44,275 nt of DNA from Saccoglossus kowalevskii. Taxonomy: Eukaryota > Hemichordata > Enteropneusta > Harrimaniidae. Location: positions 170,586 to 214,860 of the forward strand of contig NW_003116458.1 of the NCBI RefSeq assembly GCF_000003605.2, given 5' to 3'. The translations under genes were made by a program, and so were the position numbers. Below, piece by piece: positions 1 to 12,073 of this stretch (its first letter is position 1; the number at the start of each line of letters is the position of its first letter). The notes beneath the pieces were generated by a model, which was given only the letters and a program-made list of their open reading frames with translations, was not told the origin of the DNA and ran no database searches.

Positions 1-483
1 CTAACATGATATAGTATGGATGTGTCAGCAATTGCAACTTGCACATACAAAGTCAGGTGAGACAACAGTGACATTCAATGTCACCTGGTACAAAAAAATG
101 ACAAAAAAAAAAAAATGAAACATTCCTAAGTACAGAAATGTACTATTGCAAGTGAATTCTTGTTTCCTGTATAACAGTATACTTTTAAAATGTTCATTGC
201 ATTCTAGAAACAAAATTTTCACAAAACTCATGCTTTAATATTTCATGATTTTTTTTCTGCTTTGTAAAATTTCTAAATTTGTTAAAATTCAAAGTACTGC
301 ATTGAATACAAGGATTGAACTTCTGAATCCCAATTTCACACAATTTCAGTAAAAATTCTGGGAATGTTTTTGAAAATAATATGACTACTATCTTAGACCA
401 TACTAATGATGCCTTTATAATTTCAAGTCAGTTTATTGCTACTTGGAAACCCTTCGTGTTTCTTAATTGACCACTTGTTTTTT

Positions 484-1170
484 CAGCTCCGCTGTCAACT
501 TTGTCAAGCAGAGTTTATCATATGAGTGATTGTCTGCCATCGTCCGGCATTTTACATTTTCAACTTCTTCTTAAAAACTACCGGTACAAGTCTTATTGCT
601 TTGATACTTGGTGTATATGTACCTTGGACAAACCTCTCTCAGATTTGTTCATTTTGTGATGATATCTTTAATTCTCTAATTTTGATGAATATTTTTGTCA
701 TTTTTGGTAAAAAGTTATATTTTTGACTTCTTGTTAAAAACAGCAAGTCTGATTGCTTTGATATTGTACATACAAGTACCTCAGGTAGACTCATCTCAGG
801 TTTGTTCATTTTGTGATGATATCTTCAATTCTCTATTTTTGATGAATATTTTTGGTAAAAAGTGATATTTTCGACTTCTTGTTGAAAACTACATTTCTTA
901 TTGCTTTGATACTATAAATATAGGTACCTCAATTAGTCCTCTCTTAGATTTGTTGATTTTGTGATGATATCTTTAATTCTTTAATTTTGATGAAAATTTT
1001 TGGTAAAATGTTATATTTTCAAATTCTTGTTGAAAGCAGCAAGTCTGATTGCTTTGATACAATGTACTATACATATTGTTCATTTTATAATTATATTTTC
1101 TGTTCTTTAATTGTAATGTGCATTGCTAACAGCGAAGCTACCTCTGCCGACAGGCTGCTAGTTTTTATGT
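484..1170 (+). repeat. Family A interspersed repeat with four tandem monomers
   Basis: The phrase AGRTTTGTTCATTTTGTGAT recurs at 641, 798 and 946 (the third with one change), with a decayed fourth near 1075, giving a period of about 130-157 bp. Each monomer also carries 'GATTGCTTTGATA', 'GGTACCT' and 'GGTAAAAAGT.ATATTTT.GACTTCTTGTT'. The edges read like unique ends: CTCCGCTGTCAACTTTGTC on the left and CTCTGCCGACAGGCTGCTAG on the right. Copies occur at about 6490 (+) and 31790 (-). No coding capacity is evident. Confidence 0.7.
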
Positions 1171-4100
1171 TGAGTTGGCAATATCAGCTATTTAACTGTA
1201 ATTGAATTCAAATGGAGTCAGTTTAAACAAGCAAAGTAAACAGTTAATAACATGTTAAAATTGCTGGAACTTGTCATGGTGCTTGGGAAAAGCTCATCAG
1301 GAACTGCCATGTGGGAGAGTTTTCCATGTACATCATCAAATTGTAACCAATTAAGCCATGGTACATTGAGAAGCAAACGTATACTAAAATAGCCTAGATG
1401 AAATCATAAATGATACACTCCGCCACATCTCTCTCGTCCAATTATAATACTATTTATCCTGTGAGTGAACATGATCATTATTATCATAGTTACATTTGAA
1501 ATGGTAGATGTCCTGTAAATTGGTTATTTATATTACAGTATGTTGTACGATTCTGTATTCACCTCTGATGTCATTAATTTTTCTCGCTATTACCAAATCT
1601 GGATCTCCTGTTATGTGCTGTTGGGCTTCAACTGCACTGATTATATAATTATTCATGGAATGAAACTCACTATACATACAGGCTTTGGGTTCAATATTGT
1701 TAATTTAACCTTTCTGCTGAGATTAGTGCCGATAAGTTTGAAAATTAATTTTTATGCTTCATCCGAAATTTTTTTTCTTTATATGGCAATTATACGAATT
1801 ATATTTTTAATATTTAAGAGCCTTACCGCTCCCAGTCATCTATAATATCAATTTCATTAATTACTTTACTATATGTAGTCTGACAGAAATTGGCTATAAA
1901 TTGCAAACTGAATTATAAATGCCCCTCCAGTTTATACCTTTCCACCCTATCGCCAGATGTAGTAATCCAAGCCTAATCTGTTATTTTCTGCTCCAATGAG
2001 TATTGCTTTGGTGTTCTTTGGATTCACCATTCCCCGCCGATATTAGATTTATGCTACATCAAATCTGCTAATAACATGCGGGTTTGTTCAGATTTTAAGG
2101 CGAAGCTGTGTTACAAACACATATATCCTAGTGGTAAGTCAGTCTTGCTCATTCTTCAACAAACGAGTTATACCGACTTGAAGGGTTGTGTGTTCCACCT
2201 GTCCATATGACAAATTATTTCTAGGTTCTCTGTTGGTTTCTTTGATTTATTCTACATGAAAAAAGTAAGCTACACGTTGGAACGCATCATCGTAACTGTT
2301 AAACTCAGTCAATCTTCAATGTTATTACGTGCAGTTCCATGAAATCAGGATATTATTTCACTTATAGGTTTTCATATTCACAGGGTATGTAGGGAGATGT
2401 GCGATGTGCAGTATTTTGCAAACAAATTTAAGAATGTCTTGAATGAAACAAGTACGTAAGAAAACATATCATTCAAGCTGGTATACTGATATATTCTACA
2501 AAGCGAATTATTTTCAGGCGGTAAACAATTTTGAAACAAACAAACATTTTTGAAATCTTCTCTTGTTTTCATTTTACTGTTTTTTGTTTGACATTAATGT
2601 CATCAGGATGTTCTCCTGAATGTGACAAGTAAATTATCCGCTCATTCTTATTGTCTTATTGGCATGGTCAGCCACTTTCTTTTTCAAAATTCCATATATT
2701 GTGGAATACAATGTTGATGTCCTTCCACCTGAGCCTCCTAGAAATGTCTATTATTTTAAGCATATCAATGATGTGTCATCCAAGGATTTTTTTTAAACAA
2801 GGGAACAGGGGTGCAGCGCCCTCATGCCAAGGCCATGCGCTCCCTTACCCTGCGGAGCAGATCCTCTGGCAACCATAAAATTCTGATTGACCAGGGATCA
2901 TATGTGGCCACAGTCTTCAACTGTGACCTGTCTGATAGTAATTTTGGCCCCAAGGAAGCCATAGAATGCTCCATTTTAACTTAGAATTATAAAAAACTCC
3001 ACACCCTGGTAGGGAGAACTCTATCTCCCCAGCTGAATTGGAGTGCTCCCTCTTGCAGTGTTTTTCTAGAAAACCCCTGTGTCATCCATGCAGATATTGT
3101 TGTTGACATTTGATGCTACTTCCATTCAGTTGGATTAACAATTAAATAATACCGTGATGCTAAATTGTTATTAAGTTCTTTGAAGTATGGATATTATAGA
3201 TTACGGTTTCACTAGCACAATTGTCATGTGTCATTTGACGTTGACTTCCAGTGTGCTATGTAATCGCATCTTGACTTATTTCATTCTGACTTTAACAGAA
3301 TCTCGGATTCAGGGCAGGCTCCAACTATAACCTAATCACAAATGATTTGTATCAATGTTTCAACAAAGTTAATTCTACTTGACGGGAACATCATAAGTTT
3401 TAAGGAGCTCAGCAAAAGCCTGTCATTTCACAAGAAAGCATGCAAAAAAATCAGAGCGTTAATTAGTCATCATCTGGAAAAGTTACTGCAAGTGAGGGCA
3501 CACAGATGCTAACACAAGATTTGTATTGTGTATATTGAAGAATTATCTTTCCATTAACTCAATAAACAACAACAAGTGGCTGATATTTGCGGTCCTACTA
3601 CTTAACGCGCGGATCCGCGATATTTGTTCATTTCACTGCTACTGTAGCTTTACATGTATACACGAATGATAAGTTGAATAAAACATTGTTTGAAATTTAA
3701 CAACACAAAATGCAAGGTGATTAGTTTATCAGATTTTATATCAGTTGATCCCACCTCCCTCACTCGATGTCAATTCTCCATCCCTTAAAAATCTCTTCAT
3801 AATAGATTGTATGATTGTTATTTCTGCTTGATCAATAACCACAGTTGAGGCATATAGCAGTAATTATTGATATCCGATCTCTTTCCAGTTGATTATGATG
3901 TTCGTCCTGGTAATAACAAATTATGTATTCCTGTTTGTGTGTGAAATTATAAATCCATGTCTGTGTCACACAGATTGTTAATATCTTAGCGAACTAATAA
4001 TTTGAGGTGATATGAGAAAAGTAAAATAAATCTCAAATTTGAAATTCCTGACAAATATTTGTTTCTGGTCTACATCACTGTCGGCTCGATGATAATTTCT

Positions 4101-4805
4101 CTGGAACAAATCTTCTTCTCCTTGGGTGTGTAATTTTTGATATATCTGTTTATTGTAATTCCAATTAAATGATCACTGCTCCCAGATTTTGCATGTTTTT
4201 ATGACTTGAGAAATTTGCAGAATTTGAAATAAAGCAATTCATCCGATTTCCTCACTTTAACTGAATCAGTTGAAAATCAATCAACAAAATAATTGTCATT
4301 GTTATACAAATATTAAGAGAGTTTACATGTATCAACAATTTGTTCCATAACTGTCATACGCATGAAAGTCACTGCGGTGTGTATATTACAGTATAATGTC
4401 AGTGTACTCCTAATTCACAAAGACAACAAAAATATGCTGTAAAATTGTTTGCATCATTGTAACATTAATTAACAAGGAACATGCACAACAATAAAAATTT
4501 CATCGTTTGCGTTCTTGACATGCATTGAGTAGAAAACCACTCGAGCAGTGATGTATACTTCTAAAGAATGAGGCATGTCTCACAGTAAATAACAGTGTAT
4601 AAACACTTCGATCAGAGGCTGATTGGTGCACGTCCTGTTATGGTGCTTATTAAACTTGTTTATCTTTACAGTGTGTCTCTGCTTGTGAGTGATTCTGCAC
4701 TCGCTACTCACCTAATCACTCTCGCTATATTGTCCATAGTTGTATTTTCTACCAGATATTCATTGCATGCAACTGATAGTACACTGAGTTTACAGTGGTT
4801 GTTAT
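1171..4805. other. Non-coding stretch, with a GC-richer patch at about 2795-3075
   Basis: There is no credible gene here. The 101-codon open frame at 1540-1845 is hydrophobic and AT-driven with no recognisable motif. The patch at 2795-3075 is distinctly richer in GC than its surroundings. It starts with AGGGGTGCAGCGCCCTC and ends near TAGAAAACCCCTGTG, probably an old repeat insertion of unknown family. A 12 bp perfect palindrome, CGCGGATCCGCG, lies at 3608-3619. Confidence 0.5.
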
Positions 4806-4994
4806 ACCATACACTCCAAGCATAACTTAACATTAAGCTAGCTTTAAGCTGTATTAAAATTAGCTTGACTTGCTTTCAAAACTACCACATATCTGAATTA
4901 TGCAGTGCAATCTCATACTTGTATAACATAGATAATTATAACTACTGCAAAAGCCAAAATAAAGCTTGGAATTTGAGTTACACCCAGACTGTAT
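4806..4994. mobile_element. Family D short TIR element, copy 1 (about 190 bp)
   Basis: The left end (ACACTCCAAGCATAACTTAA) and the right end (GAGTTACACCCAGACTGTAT) are inverted versions of one terminal sequence, roughly ACAGTATAGTCTGGGTGTAAC followed by TTAACTTCC. The same ends bound elements at 6067-6320 and 30885-31694. It has no open frame and is a non-autonomous DNA-transposon-like element. Target duplications are not clear. Confidence 0.6.
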
Positions 4995-5499
4995 GTATGT
5001 ATTGGAAGTTCTGAGGTACATGTAGGTATATTTGGCGAAATATCCAAATCAATTTTTGTGTGTGTAATAACCCCTGAATAATGAGTATTTAACGCTCAAC
5101 TGCATTCATGTTCTGCTATGTTTTTAGAGGGAAATAACATTTTTTCAAGAGAACTGTTCCACAATGTCTCCACTTTACTGAATTGCCTATTATTATACAA
5201 AGTTTTTCTGTCATTAAAAACATGAAGTGTGCCAGCTAGTATTTGAAATAATTTTTTTTGAAATTATATTAATTTAATGTTGGAGTCATTTGCACTAGGT
5301 TTTTGTGGAGAAAAGAATACATTGTTAAGTTTGAAAGGTTTTAATTTTTTCCATAGGAAACAATACATTGTTGTTAAACTTTTAATTTAGCGTTTTTAGC
5401 TATCCAGAAAATAAGTGAAAATACAACCTAGTGGAAAAGTAAGCATTAGCTACACAGTCTATCTATCTAGAGTTATGGGGGAACCAGAATTGTAATTGC

Positions 5500-5710
5500 A
5501 TATTACAGCGTAAGACATGGTGGGAGTGTGTACAAATCCTTTGCAATCTGAGCAGTCACTGAGTTGGTGTGGCTTGTTAGCTCTTGTATATATCTGGTAG
5601 TGTTGCTTATGTGTGGGCTTCGAATACGAACACACCGTTCAGCACCATCAATGACGTTTGATTGACAAACCTCATTGACGATGGTGAACACTACCTTTCA
5701 TCACGCATAA
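5500..5710. other. Slightly GC-richer patch with an imperfect hairpin
   Basis: CACCATCAATGACGTTTG (about 5642-5659) and CAAACCTCATTGACGATGGTG (about 5668-5688) form an imperfect stem of about 20 bp. A minus-strand open frame of 62 codons covers it (5503-5691) without any recognisable motif. It is probably a repeat remnant. Confidence 0.3.
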
Positions 5711-6066
5711 ATTATAATTGATCTGACTGTTATGACGCATTCATTCTGGAATACGAAAAAAGGACCCGAAGCATGCACGCTGCGTACACAATATGCTAAT
5801 AACTTTAACAAGGTTATGATGTAGACATACATGTATCTCTCTAAAAGCTAGGACAATTTTATCAAATTTTGCCTCAGACATGAGTGTCCTTTTTTTCAAC
5901 TCAGAAGTGCAAGTGCTGAATCACTCATGAGAAACTACCTTTCAATGTTTTTTTCTGTTTCTTTTTATTGTTTTGTTTTTCGAAAATATGCAAAGTAATA
6001 TACATGTACTGTTGGTATAAATAAGTTAAAAATAAGACCTGAATATTTTCTGTAGCTTGCATACAT

Positions 6067-6320
6067 TACTGTATAGTCCGGCTGTAACTCAACTTCCAAG
6101 TTCATCAATCTTTGTCTTTTCAGAAAAAAACTAATAATTTTTAAAGTGAGTATCATTTTCATAATTTACTCTTTGTAGTATTTATGTCTGTTAAACATAT
6201 AACAAATATTTAGGCAGATAATTCTGCACAATAGTGTACTAGTTTTAAAATTAGGCTAAGCTACCTTTAAACCAGTATAAGCTAGATAAATGTTAAGTTA
6301 CACTCGAACCATACTGTACT
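6067..6320. mobile_element. Family D short TIR element, copy 2 (about 254 bp)
   Basis: The left terminus reads ACTGTATAGTCCGGCTGTAA and the right terminus GTTAAGTTACACTCGAACCA followed by TACTGTAC, its inverted match. The left 90 bp also match the left part of the long copy at 30885 (the shared word CAGAAAAA then CTAATAATTTTTAAAG). This copy is therefore an internally deleted derivative of the 810 bp form. Confidence 0.65.
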
Positions 6321-6489
6321 ACTCTATGTCAGTATCAATTCCCCTCTGATTTGTAACTCACTAGGTCCTTGAAGAACACCATTATCCAGTGTCTTTACAA
6401 GTCATCAATCATAAACCTCAGGGGATCATTGTCTAATCTCTTGAGAACAATGTGCCAAATTAATTTGAAAACTTAAAGAGATGCAGTCT

Positions 6490-6690
6490 CCGACTACAGA
6501 GGTGTTTTTTTTGCTCAACGGTGGACCTCTATCAGATTTGTTCATTTTGTGTTGACATCTTCAATTCTCTATTTTTAGCAAATATTTTGTCATTTTTTAT
6601 CAAAAATAGTATTTTTGACTTGTTCTTCAAAACCAAATTCTTTGATACTTGGTACACATGTAGCTTGGATGACACTTCACCCAGTCACTA
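6490..6690 (+). repeat. Family A repeat, single-monomer copy
   Basis: CAGATTTGTTCATTTTGTG (6533 onward), then ATCTTCAATTCTCTATTTTT, TTTTTGACTT and TTTGATACTTGGTACACATG reproduce one monomer of the repeat at 484-1170 in the same orientation. Confidence 0.65.
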
Positions 6691-6960
6691 AAAGTGGCCA
6701 AATTTATCAAAAATTTCAAAAATTCATAAATGCACTACAGTTGTCGGGAAAATGGACAAAACTTGGGAAGATTATACAATGATGCCATATTGAAATTATA
6801 TGCTCACAGGGAAATATGTAATGTTTCCCATTTGTTCTGTCAACTGTTTCTCATTCTCACATAGCACATGGGAGTTCTAAGTTTTCTTTGATTGGTCTAT
6901 TGTGATTGTAATGAAAACATAACCACTCAGCATATTTAAATGTGTATAGACATGATTGAT

Positions 6961-7225
6961 TTTGGTGGAAAATTATGCAAATTGCCTGATTTACATACCA
7001 ATATTTAGGCTATTTTGGTGATATCTTGAGAACTATTTAATATGTTTAAATAAAACTTGGTGCATAAATGTGTTGGGGCAGTTTCCGGATATATTTAGTT
7101 TTTGGTGGAAATTTATGCATACTATCTAATTTTCATATCAGCTTGTGAAATTCAAGCTATTTGGGTGCTATTTCAAGAACCATTCAACATATTTCAACAA
7201 AACGTGGTATATACATGTATTACAA
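6961..7225 (+). repeat. Two tandem monomers of about 140 bp (family C type)
   Basis: TTTGGTGGAAA..TATGCA starts at 6961 and again at 7101. Both are followed by TTTGCAT/TTTCATAT-like words, 'GGCTATTTTGGTG' or 'AGCTATTTGGGTG', and 'AAACTTGGTGCATA' or 'AAACGTGGTATATA'. The monomers resemble those within the larger element at 17366-19505. The 128-codon open frame at 7102-7488 runs through this repeat and is not a gene. Confidence 0.6.
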
Positions 7226-8587
7226 ATTCAGATAATTGCAAATATCATGTTATGTTATTCTCTCAACACGCTGGAGTTCTTTTTAAGCTCTCTTTGATTC
7301 TAATTTTATTGAATATTTCTGTTATTTTTGTAAAAAAATCCACTTTTAGCATCATGCTTTATTGTCTCACTCACTGCCTTTTGGGGTATTTGTCATATAC
7401 AGCACTAATCTTTTGTACAATAGCCGTTGAGCAACAGGCTATTGGCCTATTTTTTGAAGGATATGTGTTTCTTCTTTGTCAAGGCTAACATGTGACATAC
7501 TGTTTTAAATGGCACTGACTAGATTTGATTCTTTAAAGATACATTCTTTAAAAATATTGAGACTTTTATTATTGTAGTCCTTCCCATCTTATGCTGTGAT
7601 CTGCCCACCCTTACATATACAGGGCAAGCCATGTGTGGTTTAACTATGTTTGTTTTTAAATGTGTCAGTAAATGTCTTATTCTCTTACTGTGTTTATTTT
7701 AACCTTGCATATCAACTTAGGTGTCTCTAAGTTAGTTCACTACACAACCATAAAAATATTGTCATTTATTTTATGTTACAAGGATGAAAAAATTGAATTA
7801 AAATTATCAGGTTACTATACTCTGTTCGAAGAAAATGGGTCAATAAGATACACTAAAATAGTTTTGTATGTTTTAGGAAATTTTTCCATTAATTCCTATG
7901 GCAAGGATATATCTCAATGTCTCGTAATTTTGCTAGGATGAAAACATTATATAAATTGTATTAAATATTGACAATATTATTAGTGGGTTTTTAACGAGGA
8001 AATGTGTTTTCATTGTGTCCTATGGAAACCAAGTTTACTAAAATGTCATTTTTTGCATATCATTTTACTGGTTTTCTCAAAAAAACAGATTCACAGTGAA
8101 CCAAAAAGTCCATACGCTGTGAACTAATACTAAAACAATTAATAATTCTTGCTCTAAATATTGTTACTGTTATATATGCTAAAATATATTCACATGTAAA
8201 AAAAATTCCTCCTTTAATACTGTACATTCAAGATTACAGGTGATTGCAATGCTATCGTTATCATCAGCCACAGTTTAAAAGTGCATATGTTGTTACTACA
8301 TGTGATGGATAGATTCCTTATAAGTAGACTGTTATGTGGAAACCTGAGAGCTCTTGACAAATCTGACACATCTCATTTGTTTTTCATTCTTTCAAAGCAG
8401 TTTCCTGCAATATTTCACAGCTAGTAAAGTATTTGCTTTCATTGTCGTAAAAGACATCAACCAGTTTCAGCATACCCATTAGTGTTAAAGAAGCATGTAG
8501 CTACTTTGCACACAAACTATATTCCTTCAGTTCAATTATTATCTCCTGCAAAATTGATTTCACACTGCTTTAGGCGTCTAATTTCAG
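7226..8587. other. AT-rich non-coding stretch
   Basis: I see no gene, RNA gene or clear repeat boundary here. The 89-codon open frame at 7672-7941 has no recognisable motif. Confidence 0.4.
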
Positions 8588-8887
8588 TCAACAAAAATCT
8601 AGCGTATATTTCACATGGAGTGTCTTGACATGCATTTGAACTCTTAAATGATTTTCAATATTACTTGACATTGAGTGTACAAAGCATTGTCGAGAAAATG
8701 CATTGTGAGAAATCAAAGTAAAGTTGTGGAACACAGAGAGCATGTTACCATGGTGATTTAGGCATATAACATTTGCTATATATGGTAACCAACAAAGTAC
8801 AAAAAATGTATGTATAGAATTTGTCACCAGTTCCCTCTTTTCATCATCCATCACAAATTCACAAATAGTCCTGTTTAAAGTCTGCAC
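8588..8887 (-). pseudogene. Probable class A GPCR remnant (TM6 to TM7 and start of the C-tail)
   Basis: A 99-codon minus-strand open frame reads DDEKRELVTNSIHTFFVL followed by CWLPY (residues 32-36, nt 8780-8794). A basic or acidic run followed by a hydrophobic helix with CWLPY is the hallmark of transmembrane helix 6 in rhodopsin-class receptors. It continues with an extracellular-loop-like segment, a second hydrophobic stretch (about 50-62), HNAFSRQ where the TM7 motif NSAxNPxxY would stand, and then HSMSSNIENHLRVQM, resembling the 'N.N.R..LR' start of the cytoplasmic tail. The NPxxY motif is not intact and nothing resembling TM1-TM5 lies upstream on that strand. I infer a decayed fragment, perhaps one exon or a retrocopy. 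The alternative is a chance hydrophobic frame. Confidence 0.42.
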
Positions 8888-9848
8888 TTTCCTTCAAAAG
8901 TTTAGAACTAAAATAGCCGAATTTTTTGCATTAAAACTGAAAATTGACTCAAATTTTGTTGGTTGGCTCCATAATTAGGGTTCATTTCCGGAAATATTAA
9001 AGAACATAAAAAAGTACAACAAAATTTGAGTGAGAAAGTGGTGGTGAAAAGGTTAACGTGCTATATGTAAAATAGAAAATGGTTGTTTCCATGGGAATAG
9101 TTAAACTGACTGCCCTTCCTAATTTGTTTTTCCAACCTATCTGTCGAAATCTTGAACTGTCTGCAGCAATCAAAATTTCAGCTCAGTTCCATATTGAAGT
9201 TAATATGTATTGCATACCAATGCTATTAAATTTTACGCATAACATATACATTCAAATTTGTGTGCACGATAATGTGTTAATATGGTGACAAAATAAAAAA
9301 AAAAACATTTATAGAAAAAAACTACTATAGATGTTCAGTTTTCCCATTACCAGTTTATTTTTATGTTGTTATAAAAATACCCACTGCCAACATTCTTTCA
9401 ATCAGATATCTGCTTTGGTTTAGTCCTTACAGAATTTTCTGCAACCCATGTGCCCTCTGACTTGCAATTGACATGTGCAAATTTCCTGTAATGCAACTAG
9501 TCTGATTCACTGGCATGTCGTTGACACAACAGAAAATCATACATATCATGATCATGAAAAACATCTTACTATAGATAGCTATGGAATTGTAATTTGGTGA
9601 AATGAAATTCATATTTTCTAGACAAAATAAGTTTGAAAACAAAGGTAATCAGGAGCTACCAATTTTTGTTTGTGCTGCAAGTTACCTATACAGTCACAAA
9701 CATTTTTTTTATTTGAAGACCAACCTCTCTAGCAGTCAACATGCTGACTCAACTTAATTTTAAGAGATTCCATTTATCTCAGGATCACTGCATGTTAGAG
9801 GGCACACTGTCTGCAACCATGGAGTTACATGTGAGAAAGAATTAACTT

Positions 9849-10234
9849 AAAGGGGAACCGATACTATAAATAGGGGCAAGATGGCTACTGCAATTAGTAT
9901 GCTAATCCGATCCAAGCCGCTCACATCTTGGCGTGAGCTCCGAGAAATGTGCTATTTACGATGTTTTGAGATCAAGCTGTGATTCCAAATACATTTCTAA
10001 GGGGGCATGAATATGTACGCTAGCGATTACACTCATATGGTTGGGCTTTTAATGTATACATGTAGTTGTTTTCGGCCGAAAAATACTGAGTTTAAAATGA
10101 CGGCTAATGTATGCAAAAGGTCTGTCAATCACAGTTTGAGTAAGCGAGCATAATAAGCATTCATTTAATAAGCATAATAATAATGAGCATTCATTGCACG
10201 TGGTGCAATCCATGGGATTGAGTGGTTCCCCTTT
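9849..10234. mobile_element. 386 bp MITE with AAAGGGGAACC terminal inverted repeats
   Basis: The left end AAAGGGGAACC (9849-9859) is matched by GGTTCCCCTTT (10224-10234) in inverted orientation, extending by a base or two. The element has higher GC and CpG content than its surroundings, so it looks like a discrete insertion. Inside are a perfect 14 bp palindrome TTTTCGGCCGAAAA (10069-10082) and a dyad ATTGCAC-GTG-GTGCAAT (10193-10209) that contains the E-box CACGTG. There is no open frame. The flanks (CTT/TTA) do not give a decisive target duplication. Confidence 0.65.
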
Positions 10235-11085
10235 TATGCTGCAACTATTCTGTCTACTTGAGATATGCTAAACTATATATACACTGTCTAAAGGTGACAA
10301 GGGACATGTTTCTATGCACTTCAACATTTCGCAATTATCCATGACTGGCGAGTCGTCTTTCATGAATTAATTAAAACCGTACAGATTACTGCATCCTGTC
10401 AATTTAATTGTTAGCGAAACATGACAATCTTAGAAAACGTTTTAGTGACTAGTTTGCGTCAATGCCTTCAAATAGTCACGACAATATCTTGTGGTTTATA
10501 GTGTTAAGCATTAAGGGGATTACTTCTCTTATCATAACCTTCATCCAGACTTATAATAATTATTAATTTTAACATACAATGAGAGTGATGTCAGTGAATT
10601 ATTAAAATTGATTGAAAATTCATGTATAGATTTTGATTCCAAAAGCAACAATAAATTTGACAGTATGTTTTGCTGATTCTACCGCTAGCTACGAGTTTGT
10701 TTCTGGTTATGAAGGATTGTGCTTTTCTGTAGAGCTTATTGTTTGTGTAATAGAGTTATTTCGTCTGAGTGCCAAGAACAAATCTTATTGGAATTAGTTT
10801 ATCTCTTGCCTGCTTATCCATGAAAATTACATGTAACCATCAGATTTATGACAGCAAGTCGTAATTTTTTAAAGCTATCCTGTTTGTTCGTTACTTTTTT
10901 TGAAATATTACAATTGTATTACATCATACATGCACAAAAGAACAAACAAAATAATTGTGGTTAAATATATGTAGTGTACTTGTCTGTTGTTTTTGTTTTG
11001 TTCTTGTGGATTATTTTGTCAATTGTTTTCAGCCATTTGTTTTGTGTTCTTGGGCTTGTAAATTTAAAGATATAATATAGGCATG
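10235..11085. other. Non-coding stretch
   Basis: AT-rich sequence with no gene, RNA gene or clear repeat identified. Confidence 0.4.
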
Positions 11086-11296
11086 CTGTAAAGGGGGTAA
11101 TTATTCACTGGATTTTAATTTTATAGCTTATTTCGCTGACTGGAAAATGCGCTAAATTAAAACCCAGTGAATACGTAAAATTTAGCATAGAACACATTGT
11201 CTTAATGAAAATAACCATGAATTTAAAACCAACTGAATATGCCTGAAATGGTAAATCAGTGAAATTTAAACCCAGTGAAAATTAGTCATTTTGCAG
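11086..11296. mobile_element. Family H palindromic MITE, copy 1 (211 bp)
   Basis: The left end CTGTAAAGGGGGTAATTATT, then CACTGGATTTTAATTTTA, pairs with the inverted right end (TAAATTTAAACCCAGTGAAA, then ATTAGTCATTTTGCAG). Internally it repeats words such as GCTAAATTAAAACCCAGTGAA and AACCATGAATTTAAAACC. The layout and length match the better-preserved copy at 20445-20656. Confidence 0.6.
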
Positions 11297-12029
11297 TCAA
11301 TAATTTTTTTTTTAAATATACATGTACATCATGTTGATGTATTATAAACACTCACGTGTAGTGACCAAAACAATCAGTATGCATGCAAAATAAAAATTTT
11401 CAGCTTGACCTATCGCAGTATTGGCAAGACGTTTCCAAATGTTTCTTTTTTTAGCTTTTTTTTAGGCATTTTTACATAAAATAGAAATGTTGTGTCTGAA
11501 GCAATAATCATGTGCCATTTTTTAAATGATAAATTGTTATCGATTTATCACCTCTATTTAAGATCATTAGCAGGCATGTATTACATTTGTTTGTTTCAAA
11601 GGTGCAGCATAAATATTGATTTGGACATGTTTTCATGTTTCACCCACACACCCACACTGAACTCATACAACGTAAATATTTAATTTTATTTGATAAGATG
11701 TTGAGTGTGTCAGTTATGCTTATCAGCATACCTCAAAGTTTATGCATTATTCAGTAGCTTAAAAAATAATTTTCTAGTATAACTTGAAGGAATAATTGAA
11801 TTGTGAACACTTTTTATATATGGTGGTGATTTTAGAATTGTGAGTGGTTTGCCAGTTCTTTTTACTGCGCAGTGGCGCAAAGGTATTTTTAGCGTTAGTG
11901 AAACTAGTTGATATTATATGACTTCACTATTTCTGCTTTCTTTTTCAGTGAGTATTCATGCATTTGCAGCATATGTTGCATCATTCATTGCAAGACTTTC
12001 TAATATCTTTATTCTATTTCTCATTTCAG

Positions 12030-12073
12030 GTCAGTTTAACACATCACGGATCTAGACTAACTTGAAAGGCAAA
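12030..12073 (+). other. 5' UTR segment and splice acceptor before the C6orf118-like start codon
   Basis: A pyrimidine-rich tract ending in TTTCAG (AG at 12028-12029) lies 44 bases before the ATG and looks like a 3' splice site, so this exon probably begins at 12030 and is preceded by an untranslated exon further left. A second possible acceptor, TTTTTCAG, ends at 11948. I did not identify the upstream exon or a promoter. An in-frame TAG at 12053-12055 closes the reading frame before the ATG. The alternative is that transcription starts close by and the AG is fortuitous. Confidence 0.5.

Noticed and set aside
3608-3619. Perfect 12 bp palindrome CGCGGATCCGCG
   Set aside because: It is isolated and short, with no flanking structure or second copy, so it is not treated as an element.
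7102-7488. 128-codon open frame on the + strand
   Set aside because: It overlaps a tandem repeat related to family C, is rich in F, I, L and Y as expected from AT-rich DNA, and has no domain motif or splice support.
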